A stretch of DNA of 64,000 nucleotides from an uncultured Bacillota bacterium (GTDB lineage: Bacteria; Bacillota; Clostridia; Tissierellales; Tepidimicrobiaceae), in contig CALBUB010000015.1 of NCBI GenBank assembly GCA_937967955.1, forward strand, positions 62,001-126,000. The letters run 5' to 3'. The translations under genes and the position numbers were made by a program. Positions within the stretch are counted from its first letter, which is position 1, and every line of letters begins with the position of its first letter. Under the pieces are notes generated by a model. It saw only the letters and a list, made by a program, of their open reading frames with translations. It had not been told where the DNA came from and ran no database searches. This document shows, in pieces, positions 28,227 to 36,032 of this stretch.

Positions 28227-28700
28227 GTGATTAAAATAAGCACATTAGTAAGCACCATATTAAATGTAGTAGGAATTATTTTAATAATTATATCTACTGT
28301 AATTATTATAAAAAATAGTAAAAAAGAGCAAAGGATGTATGAGGAAATTTCTACAATACATGATGATGTTAAATATTACTATGGCTCTCTTGAAAAAATA
28401 ATTGATAATTTTGATGAACTAGTTGAAGAAAGTATAAATAAAATGGAAGAAATACAGCATAAATCTAAAACGATTACTGGAGATAAAGCTAATAAAAATA
28501 AAGATAGGCATATCTTAAAGGATATATATATACCAAAGCAAGCTTTTAACGATAATATTCAAGCTAGCCCTAAAACTGAAGCTTATGAGAAGGTATATGA
28601 ATTAAAAAAATTAGGTTTATCTAATAAAGAAATAGCACAAAAATTAAAAATAGGAATAAGAGAAGTGGAGATAATAATAAATATGATGGAAAAAATATAG
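28227..28700 (+). CDS. Membrane-anchored protein with C-terminal helix-turn-helix (DUF6115-like)
   Basis: A 157-residue protein: one membrane helix (about 4-29), a coiled coil (about 30-80), a linker, and a C-terminal segment YELKKLGLSNKEIAQKLKIG followed by REVEIIINM that reads as a helix-turn-helix. This looks like the DUF6115-type proteins at the end of Firmicute flagellar clusters. The start is not certain: GTG 28227 lies inside GGGGTG, and an ATA at 28236 has better spacing. It is the last gene of the flagellar block. Function unknown. Confidence 0.65.
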   Translation: MIKISTLVSTILNVVGIILIIISTVIIIKNSKKEQRMYEEISTIHDDVKYYYGSLEKIIDNFDELVEESINKMEEIQHKSKTITGDKANKNKDRHILKDIYIPKQAFNDNIQASPKTEAYEKVYELKKLGLSNKEIAQKLKIGIREVEIIINMMEKI

Positions 28701-28719
28701 CTTTTATTGTATAAAATTA

Positions 28720-28748
28720 TTGATTTACGATTTTTGTTGTGATATACT
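28720..28748 (+). promoter_or_regulatory. Vegetative promoter for rpsB
   Basis: TTGATT (28720-28725) and TATACT (28743-28748) are separated by 17 bases, with TGTGA just before the -10. This is a strong sigma-A type match and begins a new transcription unit after the flagellar block. The predicted message would begin around 28755 with a leader of about 95 bases. Confidence 0.7.
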
Positions 28749-28776
28749 ACCAAAGGGATTACACACATATTCTGAT

Positions 28777-28807
28777 ATTTAAAGGGTTGCCAAATGGTCC
28801 TTTAAAT
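28777..28807 (+). promoter_or_regulatory. Leader hairpin before rpsB
   Basis: ATTTAAAGG (28777-28785) pairs perfectly with CCTTTAAAT (28799-28807) around a 13-base loop. No T tract follows, so it is not a terminator. Its place in the rpsB leader suggests an S2 autoregulatory or stability element, which is inference. Confidence 0.45.
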
Positions 28808-28848
28808 AGATGAAGAATATGGAGGAAAAAACATGGAGGTGTATTTTT

Positions 28849-29592
28849 GTGTCAGTACTAACAATGAAAGCTTTATTAGAAGCAGGGGTTCACTTTGGCC
28901 ATCAAACTAGAAGATGGAACCCAAAAATGGAACAGTATATTTTTACTGAAAGAAATGGAATCTACATCATTGATCTACAAAAAACCGTTAAACTAGTAGA
29001 TGAAGCTTACAATTTTGTAAAAGAATTAGTAGCAAACGGTGGAGAAATACTATTTGTAGGAACAAAAAAGCAAGCTCAAGAATCAATTGCTAATGAAGCT
29101 CAAAGATGTGGAATGCACTATGTAAACCAAAGGTGGCTTGGTGGCACTCTAACTAACTTTAAAACTATTAAGAAGAGAATAGAAAGATTGCATGAGTTAG
29201 ACAAAATGGAAGAAGACGGAACTTTTGATGTATTGCCTAAGAAAGAAGTAATTAGATTAAGACATGAAAGGGAAAGGTTAGAAAAATTCTTAGGCGGAAT
29301 AAAAAATATGACTCGTATCCCAGATGCAATATATGTTGTAGACCCAAGAAAAGAGAAAATTGCTGTTAGTGAAGCAAGAAAGTTAGGTATTCCTGTAATT
29401 GCTATTGTGGATACTAATTGTGATCCTGACGAAATAGACTATATAATCCCAGGAAATGATGATGCAATTAGGGCTGTTAAGTTGTTAACAGAAACTATAG
29501 CTAATGCTGTTTTAGAAGGCAAGCAAGGGGAACAAATGACAGATGTTGAGGTAGAGGATTCTCAGGATACTGACAATGTAGTTGAAGAATAG
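28849..29592 (+). CDS. rpsB: 30S ribosomal protein S2
   Basis: S2 binds late to the 30S subunit and is needed for S1 docking or translation initiation. I start at GTG 28849, which has TGGAGGTG eight bases upstream and gives [31 protein letters not shown] sequence (shown in part), the canonical S2 beginning. An in-frame ATG at 28810 would add 13 untypical residues. The 247-residue length and the [10 protein letters not shown] and VDTNCDPD segments are standard. A terminator lies between it and tsf. Confidence 0.98.
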   Translation: MSVLTMKALLEAGVHFGHQTRRWNPKMEQYIFTERNGIYIIDLQKTVKLVDEAYNFVKELVANGGEILFVGTKKQAQESIANEAQRCGMHYVNQRWLGGTLTNFKTIKKRIERLHELDKMEEDGTFDVLPKKEVIRLRHERERLEKFLGGIKNMTRIPDAIYVVDPRKEKIAVSEARKLGIPVIAIVDTNCDPDEIDYIIPGNDDAIRAVKLLTETIANAVLEGKQGEQMTDVEVEDSQDTDNVVEE

Positions 29593-29601
29593 GACATAAA
29601 A

Positions 29602-29644
29602 GGTAAGAGTAAAGAGGTAGTTCCTTTTGCTCTTACCATTTTTT
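29602..29644 (+). terminator. Intrinsic terminator or attenuator between rpsB and tsf
   Basis: GGTAAGAG (29602-29609) pairs with CTCTTACC (29630-29637), and the inner arms AAAGAGG and CCTTTT extend the stem with one mismatch or bulge. Six T residues (29639-29644) follow. It is only 22 bases ahead of tsf, so it probably lowers rather than blocks tsf expression. Confidence 0.8.
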
Positions 29645-29665
29645 AACAATTATAGGAGGGATAAA

Positions 29666-30313
29666 ATGAAGATTAGTGCACAATTGGTAAAAGAACTTAG
29701 AGAAAGAACTGGAGCAGGAATGCTTGATTGTAAAAAAGCCTTAACTGAAACAAATGGTGATATTGAAAAGGCGATTGTAATTTTAAGAGAAAAAGGTTTA
29801 TCTCAAGCTGCTAAAAAATCAGGAAGAACAGCAGCTGAAGGTTTAGTTGATGCATATATTCATGGTGGTAGAATTGGAGTACTTATTGAAGTAAATTGTG
29901 AAACTGATTTTGTTGCTAAAAATGAGGAGTTTAAAGAGTTTGTTAAAAACATGGCTATGCAAGTAGCTGCATCAAGCCCCAAATATGTTAGCAAAGAAGA
30001 TGTTCCAGAGGAAGAAGTTAATGCAGAAAGGGAAATATTAACTCAACAAGCCTTAAATGAAGGCAAACCAGAGCATGTTGTTTCAAAAATAGTAGAAGGT
30101 AGATTAGAAAAGTTCTATGAAAATGTTTGTCTGTTAGAGCAACCTTATATTAGAGATACTGATAAGAAAGTAAAAGATCTATTAAATGAATTGATTGCCA
30201 AAATAGGTGAAAATATTAAAATCAGAAGATTTGTTAGATTTGAAGTAGGAGAAGGAATTGAAAAAAGAGAAGAAAATTTCGCTGAAGAAGTAGCAAAACA
30301 AATGAATAGATAA
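29666..30313 (+). CDS. tsf: Translation elongation factor EF-Ts
   Basis: EF-Ts exchanges GDP for GTP on EF-Tu. The 215-residue protein is the short form usual in Clostridia and Thermotoga. Start is ATG 29666 behind AGGAGG, giving [19 protein letters not shown]; a longer in-frame reading begins inside the terminator. The core [10 protein letters not shown] motif near residue 80 is intact. Hairpins lie on both sides of the gene. Confidence 0.97.
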   Translation: MKISAQLVKELRERTGAGMLDCKKALTETNGDIEKAIVILREKGLSQAAKKSGRTAAEGLVDAYIHGGRIGVLIEVNCETDFVAKNEEFKEFVKNMAMQVAASSPKYVSKEDVPEEEVNAEREILTQQALNEGKPEHVVSKIVEGRLEKFYENVCLLEQPYIRDTDKKVKDLLNELIAKIGENIKIRRFVRFEVGEGIEKREENFAEEVAKQMNR

Positions 30314-30350
30314 TTTAAATGGAGAACACTTAGTTGTTCTCCATTTAAAT
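30313..30350 (+). other. Perfect 16-bp inverted repeat between tsf and pyrH
   Basis: The arms 30313-30328 and 30335-30350 are exact reverse complements (ATTTAAATGGAGAACA) with a six-base loop. The stem begins at the last base of the tsf stop codon. There is no T tract after it, so it may act as a 3'-end protector, an RNase site or a weak bidirectional terminator. Confidence 0.65.
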
Positions 30351-30389
30351 AGGAATACTAATACTAGCAAGTAACAAGGGAGGTTTCTT

Positions 30390-31106
30390 ATGACGGAACC
30401 GTTATACAAAAGAGTAGTGTTGAAACTAAGTGGAGAAGCTCTAGCTGGAGAAAAAGGACATGGAATAGATATCAACACTGTAAATAGAATAGCTAAAGAA
30501 ATAAAAAGATTGAGAGAATTAGATGTAGAAGTAGCCGTTGTAGTAGGAGGAGGTAATTTTTGGAGAGGTAGATCTGCTGAAAAGATGGACAGGGCGACTT
30601 CCGATTATATGGGAATGCTAGGTACTGTTATAAATGCACTAGCTCTTCAGGATTCATTAGAAAAGTTAGGTGTTATTACTAGAGTTCAAACTGCAATTGA
30701 AATGAGACAGATTGCTGAACCATATATAAGAAGAAGAGCTATAAGACATTTGGAAAAGGGAAGAGTAGTGATTTTTGCTGCTGGTTCCGGGAATCCATAT
30801 TTTTCAACAGATACTACCGCTGCATTAAGAGCTGCTGAGATTGAAGCAGATGTAATTTTGTTAGCTAAAAAGGGAGTAGACGGAGTTTATGATTCTGATC
30901 CTAAAATAAATTCCTCTGCGAAAAAGTTCGATAGCCTAACTTACATAGACATACTAAATATGGGCTTAGGGGTTATGGATTCTACAGCTACATCTTTATG
31001 TATGGACAATAAAATACCCCTTATAGTATTTGGCATCGATGAACCAAATAATATTGTAGACGTAGTGTTGGGCAAAAAAATCGGGACTTATGTAAAGGAG
31101 GTATAA
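30390..31106 (+). CDS. pyrH: UMP kinase
   Basis: PyrH phosphorylates UMP to UDP in pyrimidine synthesis and is a hexamer regulated by GTP and UTP. The 238-residue protein has KLSGEAL (about 12-18), [12 protein letters not shown] (about 51-62), and [19 protein letters not shown] (about 131-149), all family hallmarks. A GGGAGG precedes the ATG. It lies between tsf and frr in the standard order. Confidence 0.98.
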   Translation: MTEPLYKRVVLKLSGEALAGEKGHGIDINTVNRIAKEIKRLRELDVEVAVVVGGGNFWRGRSAEKMDRATSDYMGMLGTVINALALQDSLEKLGVITRVQTAIEMRQIAEPYIRRRAIRHLEKGRVVIFAAGSGNPYFSTDTTAALRAAEIEADVILLAKKGVDGVYDSDPKINSSAKKFDSLTYIDILNMGLGVMDSTATSLCMDNKIPLIVFGIDEPNNIVDVVLGKKIGTYVKEV

Positions 31107-31108
31107 GT

Positions 31109-31666
31109 ATGTATTTAGATGTCCATAAGGAAGCTGAGAATAGGATGAAAAAAACTGTCGAAGTTTACAAAGAAGAATTAAAGGGTATAAGAGCAGGTAG
31201 AGCCAATCCAGCACTTTTAGATCAAATCTTAGTAGATTATTATGGTACTCCAACTCCAGTAAAACAATTAGCAACTATAACAGCGCCTGAACCAAGATTA
31301 CTAGTTGTGCAACCTTGGGATGCCAATTTAATTCCAGCTATTGAAAAGGCAATATTAAAATCTGATTTAGGACTAAATCCTTCAAATGATGGAAAGGTAA
31401 TCAGGCTTCCTATACCATTACTTACAGAAGAAAGAAGAAAGGAACTAGTAAAATTAGTTAAAAAGAGCAGTGAAAATGCAAAAGTTTCAATAAGAAACAT
31501 AAGAAGAGAAACAATTGATGCAATTAAAAAGATGGAAAAAAACAAGGAATTAAGTGAAGATGATAGAAAAGCAGCAGAAAATGAAACTCAAAAGATTACA
31601 GATAACTACATTAAAATGATTGATGAGTTGACTAGCAAAAAAGAGGAAGAATTACTAGAGTTATAA
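31109..31666 (+). CDS. frr: Ribosome recycling factor
   Basis: RRF splits post-termination ribosomes with EF-G. The 185-residue protein has the expected three-helix bundle and domain II, with [28 protein letters not shown] and [16 protein letters not shown] ([19 protein letters not shown]) segments. It starts two bases after the pyrH stop and ends before a clear terminator. Confidence 0.98.
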   Translation: MYLDVHKEAENRMKKTVEVYKEELKGIRAGRANPALLDQILVDYYGTPTPVKQLATITAPEPRLLVVQPWDANLIPAIEKAILKSDLGLNPSNDGKVIRLPIPLLTEERRKELVKLVKKSSENAKVSIRNIRRETIDAIKKMEKNKELSEDDRKAAENETQKITDNYIKMIDELTSKKEEELLEL

Positions 31667-31673
31667 AATATTT

Positions 31674-31702
31674 CCCCTTCTTAATATAAAGAAGGGGTTT
31701 TT
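31674..31702 (+). terminator. Intrinsic terminator after frr
   Basis: CCCCTTCTT (31674-31682) pairs with AAGAAGGGG (31689-31697) around a six-base loop and is followed by TTTTT (31698-31702). It ends or attenuates the rpsB-tsf-pyrH-frr unit; the uppS ribosome-binding site lies only a few bases further on, so some read-through is likely. Confidence 0.85.
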
Positions 31703-31721
31703 ACGATAAGGAGGAATGTAA

Positions 31722-32465
31722 TTGAATAATAATGAAATATTGAGATTAAAAGAACAAATAGATATGGATAGGATACCAAAACATATAGCAATTATAATGG
31801 ATGGTAATGGCAGATGGGCAAAGGAGAGACACCTACCAAGAACTGCTGGTCATCGGGAAGGGGTGGAAAGAGTAACTGAAATAGTAGAGGCAGCTTATAA
31901 TTTAAATATACAGTATTTATCCTTGTATGCTTTTTCAACTGAAAATTGGAAAAGGCCTAAGGAAGAAGTTGGGGCCTTAATGAAGTTGTTGATTTCATAT
32001 ATTAAAAGAGAACTAGATAAGATCCATAAGAACAATATAAGAATACAAACTATGGGAGATATATATAAATTACCAAAGAGTGTTGTTGAACAAGTAGAAA
32101 GGGCTATAGAAAAGACTAAAAATAATACTGGCATGGTCCTTAATATTGGCCTAAACTATGGAGGAAGGGATGAAATAATAAGAGCTGTAAAAAATATTTT
32201 AGCTGATGTAAAAAAGGGTAAACTAAAAGAAGAAGATATTAATACTGATGTTTTCAGTAAATATCTGTATACTTCAGAATTACCAGATCCAGATCTGTTA
32301 ATTAGGCCTAGTGGAGAATTGAGATTGAGTAATTTTATGTTGTATCAAGTTGCGTATACAGAGTTTTATTTTCCTGAAATTTATTGGCCTGATTTTAAAC
32401 CTAAATATCTATATGAAGCCATTATAGAGTATCAAAAAAGACATAGAAGGTTTGGAGGAATATAG
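31722..32465 (+). CDS. uppS: Undecaprenyl diphosphate synthase
   Basis: UppS makes the C55 lipid carrier for cell wall synthesis by cis-prenyl elongation of farnesyl diphosphate. The 247-residue protein starts at TTG 31722 behind AAGGAGGAATG. The catalytic IIMDGNGRWA motif (about 24-33), YAFSTENWKRP and the C-terminal RPSGELRLSNFMLYQVAYTE are present. The common RTSGE reads RPSGE here. Followed directly by cdsA. Confidence 0.96.
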   Translation: MNNNEILRLKEQIDMDRIPKHIAIIMDGNGRWAKERHLPRTAGHREGVERVTEIVEAAYNLNIQYLSLYAFSTENWKRPKEEVGALMKLLISYIKRELDKIHKNNIRIQTMGDIYKLPKSVVEQVERAIEKTKNNTGMVLNIGLNYGGRDEIIRAVKNILADVKKGKLKEEDINTDVFSKYLYTSELPDPDLLIRPSGELRLSNFMLYQVAYTEFYFPEIYWPDFKPKYLYEAIIEYQKRHRRFGGI

Positions 32466-33245
32466 GTGAAATCTTTAATTGTAAGGACTTCTAGTGGTTT
32501 AGTAATAGTGTTATTAACTATCCTTGCTATAGTAATAGGCAAGTGGGCTTTAGCTTTTTATTTATTTTTGTTATCCTTAATCGGCATTAGGGAATTTTAT
32601 ATGGCAGCAAACAATAAAAACATACGCCCTATTAAGTTAATAGGATATATTAGCTGTGTTGGCTTTTTATTAAATAGCTTAGATTACAGTTGGGCAAGTT
32701 TATTAAACATATTCATATTTATAATCATAGGGTTGCTGTTATATACAATTATTAAAAAAGATGTTAGTTTTAAAGATATTGTAATAACTTTTTTTGGCAT
32801 TTTTTACATACCTTTTTTATTTCAACATATTATATACCTAGATAATAAAATTTACGTAGCCTTAATCTTTATAATATCCTGGGGAACAGACACTTTTGCA
32901 TATATAGTTGGCTGTTTATTTGGCAAACATAAATTATGTCCTAAATTGAGTCCTAAGAAAACTGTTGAAGGTTCTATAGGTGGCATATTTGGAGCAATTA
33001 TACTAGTTTGCTTACTAGCTTTTTATTTTGAATTAAAGCCTTTATGGTTTTTTGTTATCCTCGCTTTAACAGGTTCAATTGTAGCCCAAATTGGGGACTT
33101 AACTGCATCTAAAATTAAAAGAATTACAGGTATAAAGGATTTTGGCTTTATAATGCCTGGACATGGAGGCATTTTAGATAGATTTGATAGTATACTGTTT
33201 GTAGCTACATATGTTTACTATATTTTAAAAATTTTTAACTATTAG
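32466..33245 (+). CDS. cdsA: Phosphatidate cytidylyltransferase
   Basis: CdsA makes CDP-diacylglycerol, the precursor of all membrane phospholipids; PgsA further downstream uses it. The 259-residue protein has about eight membrane segments and the C-terminal signature GDLTASKIKRITGIKDFG followed by PGHGGILDRFDS. It starts at GTG right after the uppS stop, using GGAGG inside uppS. rseP follows after 15 bases with no dxr between. Confidence 0.96.
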   Translation: MKSLIVRTSSGLVIVLLTILAIVIGKWALAFYLFLLSLIGIREFYMAANNKNIRPIKLIGYISCVGFLLNSLDYSWASLLNIFIFIIIGLLLYTIIKKDVSFKDIVITFFGIFYIPFLFQHIIYLDNKIYVALIFIISWGTDTFAYIVGCLFGKHKLCPKLSPKKTVEGSIGGIFGAIILVCLLAFYFELKPLWFFVILALTGSIVAQIGDLTASKIKRITGIKDFGFIMPGHGGILDRFDSILFVATYVYYILKIFNY

Positions 33246-33260
33246 ATTGGATGGTGAGAT

Positions 33261-34274
33261 ATGTTAACTTTAGTATCTTCCATATTTGTATTTTTCATGG
33301 TAATACTATTCCATGAGTTTGGTCATTTTATTGTAGCAAAAGCTGCTGGCATAAAGGTTAAAGAGTTTTCTATAGGTATGGGCCCAAGGCTTTTCCAAAG
33401 GAAAAAAGGTGAGACGAAATACTCTATTAGAATTCTTCCCGTTGGCGGATATTGCAGCATGGAAGGAGAGGATGAAAAGTCAGACGATCCTAGAAGTTTT
33501 AACAATGCTCCAACATTATCTAAAATTGCAGTAGTAGTTGCAGGTTCAATAATGAACTTAATACTGGCTTTAATAGTTCTATCTATTGTATCTTATAATG
33601 TAGGTGTACCTACAACTACAGTAGAGGAAGTTGTTGCCGATTCCCCTGCTGAAGAAGCAGGTATAAAAAGTGGAGATGTTATTTTAAATATTAATGATGT
33701 AGATATTGATAGTTGGCAAGATATATTAAATGAAGTTGGTAACTCTAAGCCAGAAGAAATGATGCATGTGAAAGTTTTAAGGGAGAATAAAATTATTGAA
33801 TTCAATCTAAAACCAACTATAAGTGAAGACAACAGGGTTATTATTGGTATAGCCCCAGTAATAGACAGATCTATAAAATCATCTATTATAGGCGGTATCA
33901 AAGAAACTGGTGCTATGCTCAAAATAATGTTTAATTTCATACAGACTATTTTTAAAGGTGGAGTAAGTGCTAGGGATCTATCTGGTCCTGTTGGGATAAT
34001 ATATTCTATTGGTGAAGCAGCAAAATACGGCTTAGTTAACCTGTTATACTTAATGGGTTTTATCAGTGTGAATTTAGGTGTATTTAACTTATTACCCATT
34101 CCAGCTTTAGATGGAAGCAGGATCGTATTTTTAATTATAGAGCTTATAAGGGGTAAGCCCATAGATCCAGAGAAGGAAGGTTATGTTCACTTTGTTGGCT
34201 TTATTTTATTGATGCTACTAATGATAACTGTAACATACTTTGATATTAATAGATTCAACATATTTGGAAGGTGA
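33261..34274 (+). CDS. rseP: Site-2 zinc metalloprotease RseP/RasP
   Basis: An intramembrane protease that cuts anti-sigma factors and remnant signal peptides. The 337-residue protein has the zinc motif HEFGH (about residues 18-22) in the first membrane segment, a central PDZ domain (about 110-190), and the second active-site motif NLLPIPALDG near 278. Membrane topology is complete. It overlaps the longer possible ispG frame but not the chosen ispG start. Confidence 0.96.
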   Translation: MLTLVSSIFVFFMVILFHEFGHFIVAKAAGIKVKEFSIGMGPRLFQRKKGETKYSIRILPVGGYCSMEGEDEKSDDPRSFNNAPTLSKIAVVVAGSIMNLILALIVLSIVSYNVGVPTTTVEEVVADSPAEEAGIKSGDVILNINDVDIDSWQDILNEVGNSKPEEMMHVKVLRENKIIEFNLKPTISEDNRVIIGIAPVIDRSIKSSIIGGIKETGAMLKIMFNFIQTIFKGGVSARDLSGPVGIIYSIGEAAKYGLVNLLYLMGFISVNLGVFNLLPIPALDGSRIVFLIIELIRGKPIDPEKEGYVHFVGFILLMLLMITVTYFDINRFNIFGR

Positions 34275-34278
34275 TTTT

Positions 34279-35328
34279 ATGCATAGAAAGAAAACTAGGA
34301 GAATTATGGTAGGAAATGTACCAGTAGGAGGAGATAGTCCTATTACTGTACAATCCATGACAAATACAATAACAAAAGACATCCCATCTACAGTAAAGCA
34401 GATAAAGGAACTTGAAAAAGAAGGTTGTCATATTATTAGAGCTGCTATAACCGATTTTGATGATGCAAAGGCAATAGGAGAAATCAAAAAGTATATAAGT
34501 ATACCTTTTATTGCAGACATACAATTTGACTATAAACTAGCCATTGCAGCAGTTGAAAATGGGGCAGATTGTTTGAGGATAAATCCTGGAAATATAGGCT
34601 CTTTACAAAAAGTCAAAGAAATAGTTAAGTGTTGTAAAGAAAGAGGAGTTCCTATAAGAGTAGGTGTTAATTCTGGCTCTATTAAAAAGGAATTTTTGGA
34701 AAAATATAATGGAGTAAATGCTGATTCCATAGTTTATAGTGCTTTAGAGCAAATAAGATTACTAGAAGATATGGATTTCTATGATATTAAAGTTTCTTTA
34801 AAGGCTAGTGATGTTTCCCTTACAATAGAAGCTTACGAAAAGATGGCAGAAATGACAGATTATCCTCTCCATCTAGGAGTAACAGAGGCAGGACCTAAAT
34901 TAAGGGGTACCATTAAGTCTGCTATAGGAATTGGAACTCTCTTATCTAAAGGTATAGGAGATACTATTAGGGTATCTTTAACTGGTAATCCAATAGAGGA
35001 AGTAAGGGTTGGAAGAGAAATTTTAAGAGCTCTTGGCTTGTTAAAAGAAGGAATAGATATAATATCATGTCCTACTTGTGGCAGAACTAAAATAAAGCTT
35101 ATAGAGCTAGTAGAAGAAGCAGAAAAACGATTAAAAAATATAAAAAAGCCGCTAAAAGTTGCCATTATGGGCTGTCCAGTTAATGGACCTGGAGAAGCAA
35201 GGGAAGCAGATATTGGTATTGCTGGAGGAAATGGAGTAGGTATAATATTTAAAAAAGGTAAAGTTGTAAAGAAGGTTAAAGAAGAATATTTAATGGATGA
35301 GTTGGTTAAAGAGATAAGCAATCTATAA
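34279..35328 (+). CDS. ispG: 4-hydroxy-3-methylbut-2-enyl diphosphate synthase (IspG)
   Basis: IspG is the iron-sulfur enzyme of the MEP isoprenoid pathway converting MEcPP to HMBPP. The 349-residue protein begins at ATG 34279 behind GGAAGGTG; upstream in-frame starts lie in rseP. The N-terminal TIM barrel begins with VGGDSPITVQSMTNT, and the 4Fe-4S cysteines are in CPTCGRT and MGCPVNGPGEA. The enzyme's presence shows that the MEP pathway is used. Confidence 0.97.
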   Translation: MHRKKTRRIMVGNVPVGGDSPITVQSMTNTITKDIPSTVKQIKELEKEGCHIIRAAITDFDDAKAIGEIKKYISIPFIADIQFDYKLAIAAVENGADCLRINPGNIGSLQKVKEIVKCCKERGVPIRVGVNSGSIKKEFLEKYNGVNADSIVYSALEQIRLLEDMDFYDIKVSLKASDVSLTIEAYEKMAEMTDYPLHLGVTEAGPKLRGTIKSAIGIGTLLSKGIGDTIRVSLTGNPIEEVRVGREILRALGLLKEGIDIISCPTCGRTKIKLIELVEEAEKRLKNIKKPLKVAIMGCPVNGPGEAREADIGIAGGNGVGIIFKKGKVVKKVKEEYLMDELVKEISNL

Positions 35329-35348
35329 CAGTAGTGAGGTTTGATTGT

Positions 35349-36014
35349 ATGTTAGAAGTAAAAGATGTTGTTATTAGGCTTTTACTATCTATACTTCTAT
35401 CGAGTATTATTGGATTAGATAGGGAGAGTATCAACAAACCGGCAGGCTTGAGGACCCATGTATTGGTTTCCTTAGCTTCCACTTTGATAATGCTATTGTC
35501 CTTATATTTAGCTGGTATAAACAATGGGTATTATTCAGATAGATTGGCATCGGAAGTAATAAGTGGAGTAGGCTTTTTAGGAGCAGGAACTATATTGAGA
35601 AGGGATAGAGGGATAGTGACTGGCTTGACTACTGCTGCAAGTTTGTGGGCAGTTGCAGCAATAGGCTTGGCAGTTGGAGCTGGCTTTTATTTAGGTGCTA
35701 CTTTAGCTACTGGCTTAGTAATTATTACTTTAATATTATTCCAAAAACTTAATATTAGGCTGCCAAATAGAAGAAGCAGGCATATAGTCAATATAAAAAT
35801 ATTATCTGTTGACAAGCCAGGACAAATAGGTAAGATTGGCCAAGTGTTAGGAAGGTTTAATGCCAATATATTAAATATAAATATTGAGCATACTGAAAAT
35901 GGATTAATAGCCATAAATACGGAAGTGGGCTTACAAAGCTCTAATTCAATAATAGAAATAGTTAATAATCTTGCCAACGTAGAAGGGGTTGTAGAAGTCT
36001 TCCAATATAACTAA
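35349..36014 (+). CDS. MgtC/SapB family membrane protein
   Basis: A 221-residue protein with four or five membrane segments in the first 130 residues and the MgtC signature: LDRESINKPAGLRTHVLV, then GVGFLGAGTILR, then GLTTAASLWAVAAIGLAVG. The C-terminal 75 residues look like an ACT-type regulatory domain. Members are linked to magnesium stress or to inhibition of F1Fo ATPase. ATG 35349 is chosen behind GTGAGG. Its place between ispG and polC is unusual, so it may be an insertion into the conserved block. Confidence 0.9.
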   Translation: MLEVKDVVIRLLLSILLSSIIGLDRESINKPAGLRTHVLVSLASTLIMLLSLYLAGINNGYYSDRLASEVISGVGFLGAGTILRRDRGIVTGLTTAASLWAVAAIGLAVGAGFYLGATLATGLVIITLILFQKLNIRLPNRRSRHIVNIKILSVDKPGQIGKIGQVLGRFNANILNINIEHTENGLIAINTEVGLQSSNSIIEIVNNLANVEGVVEVFQYN

Positions 36015-36032
36015 GGAGGCTAGGATAAAATA

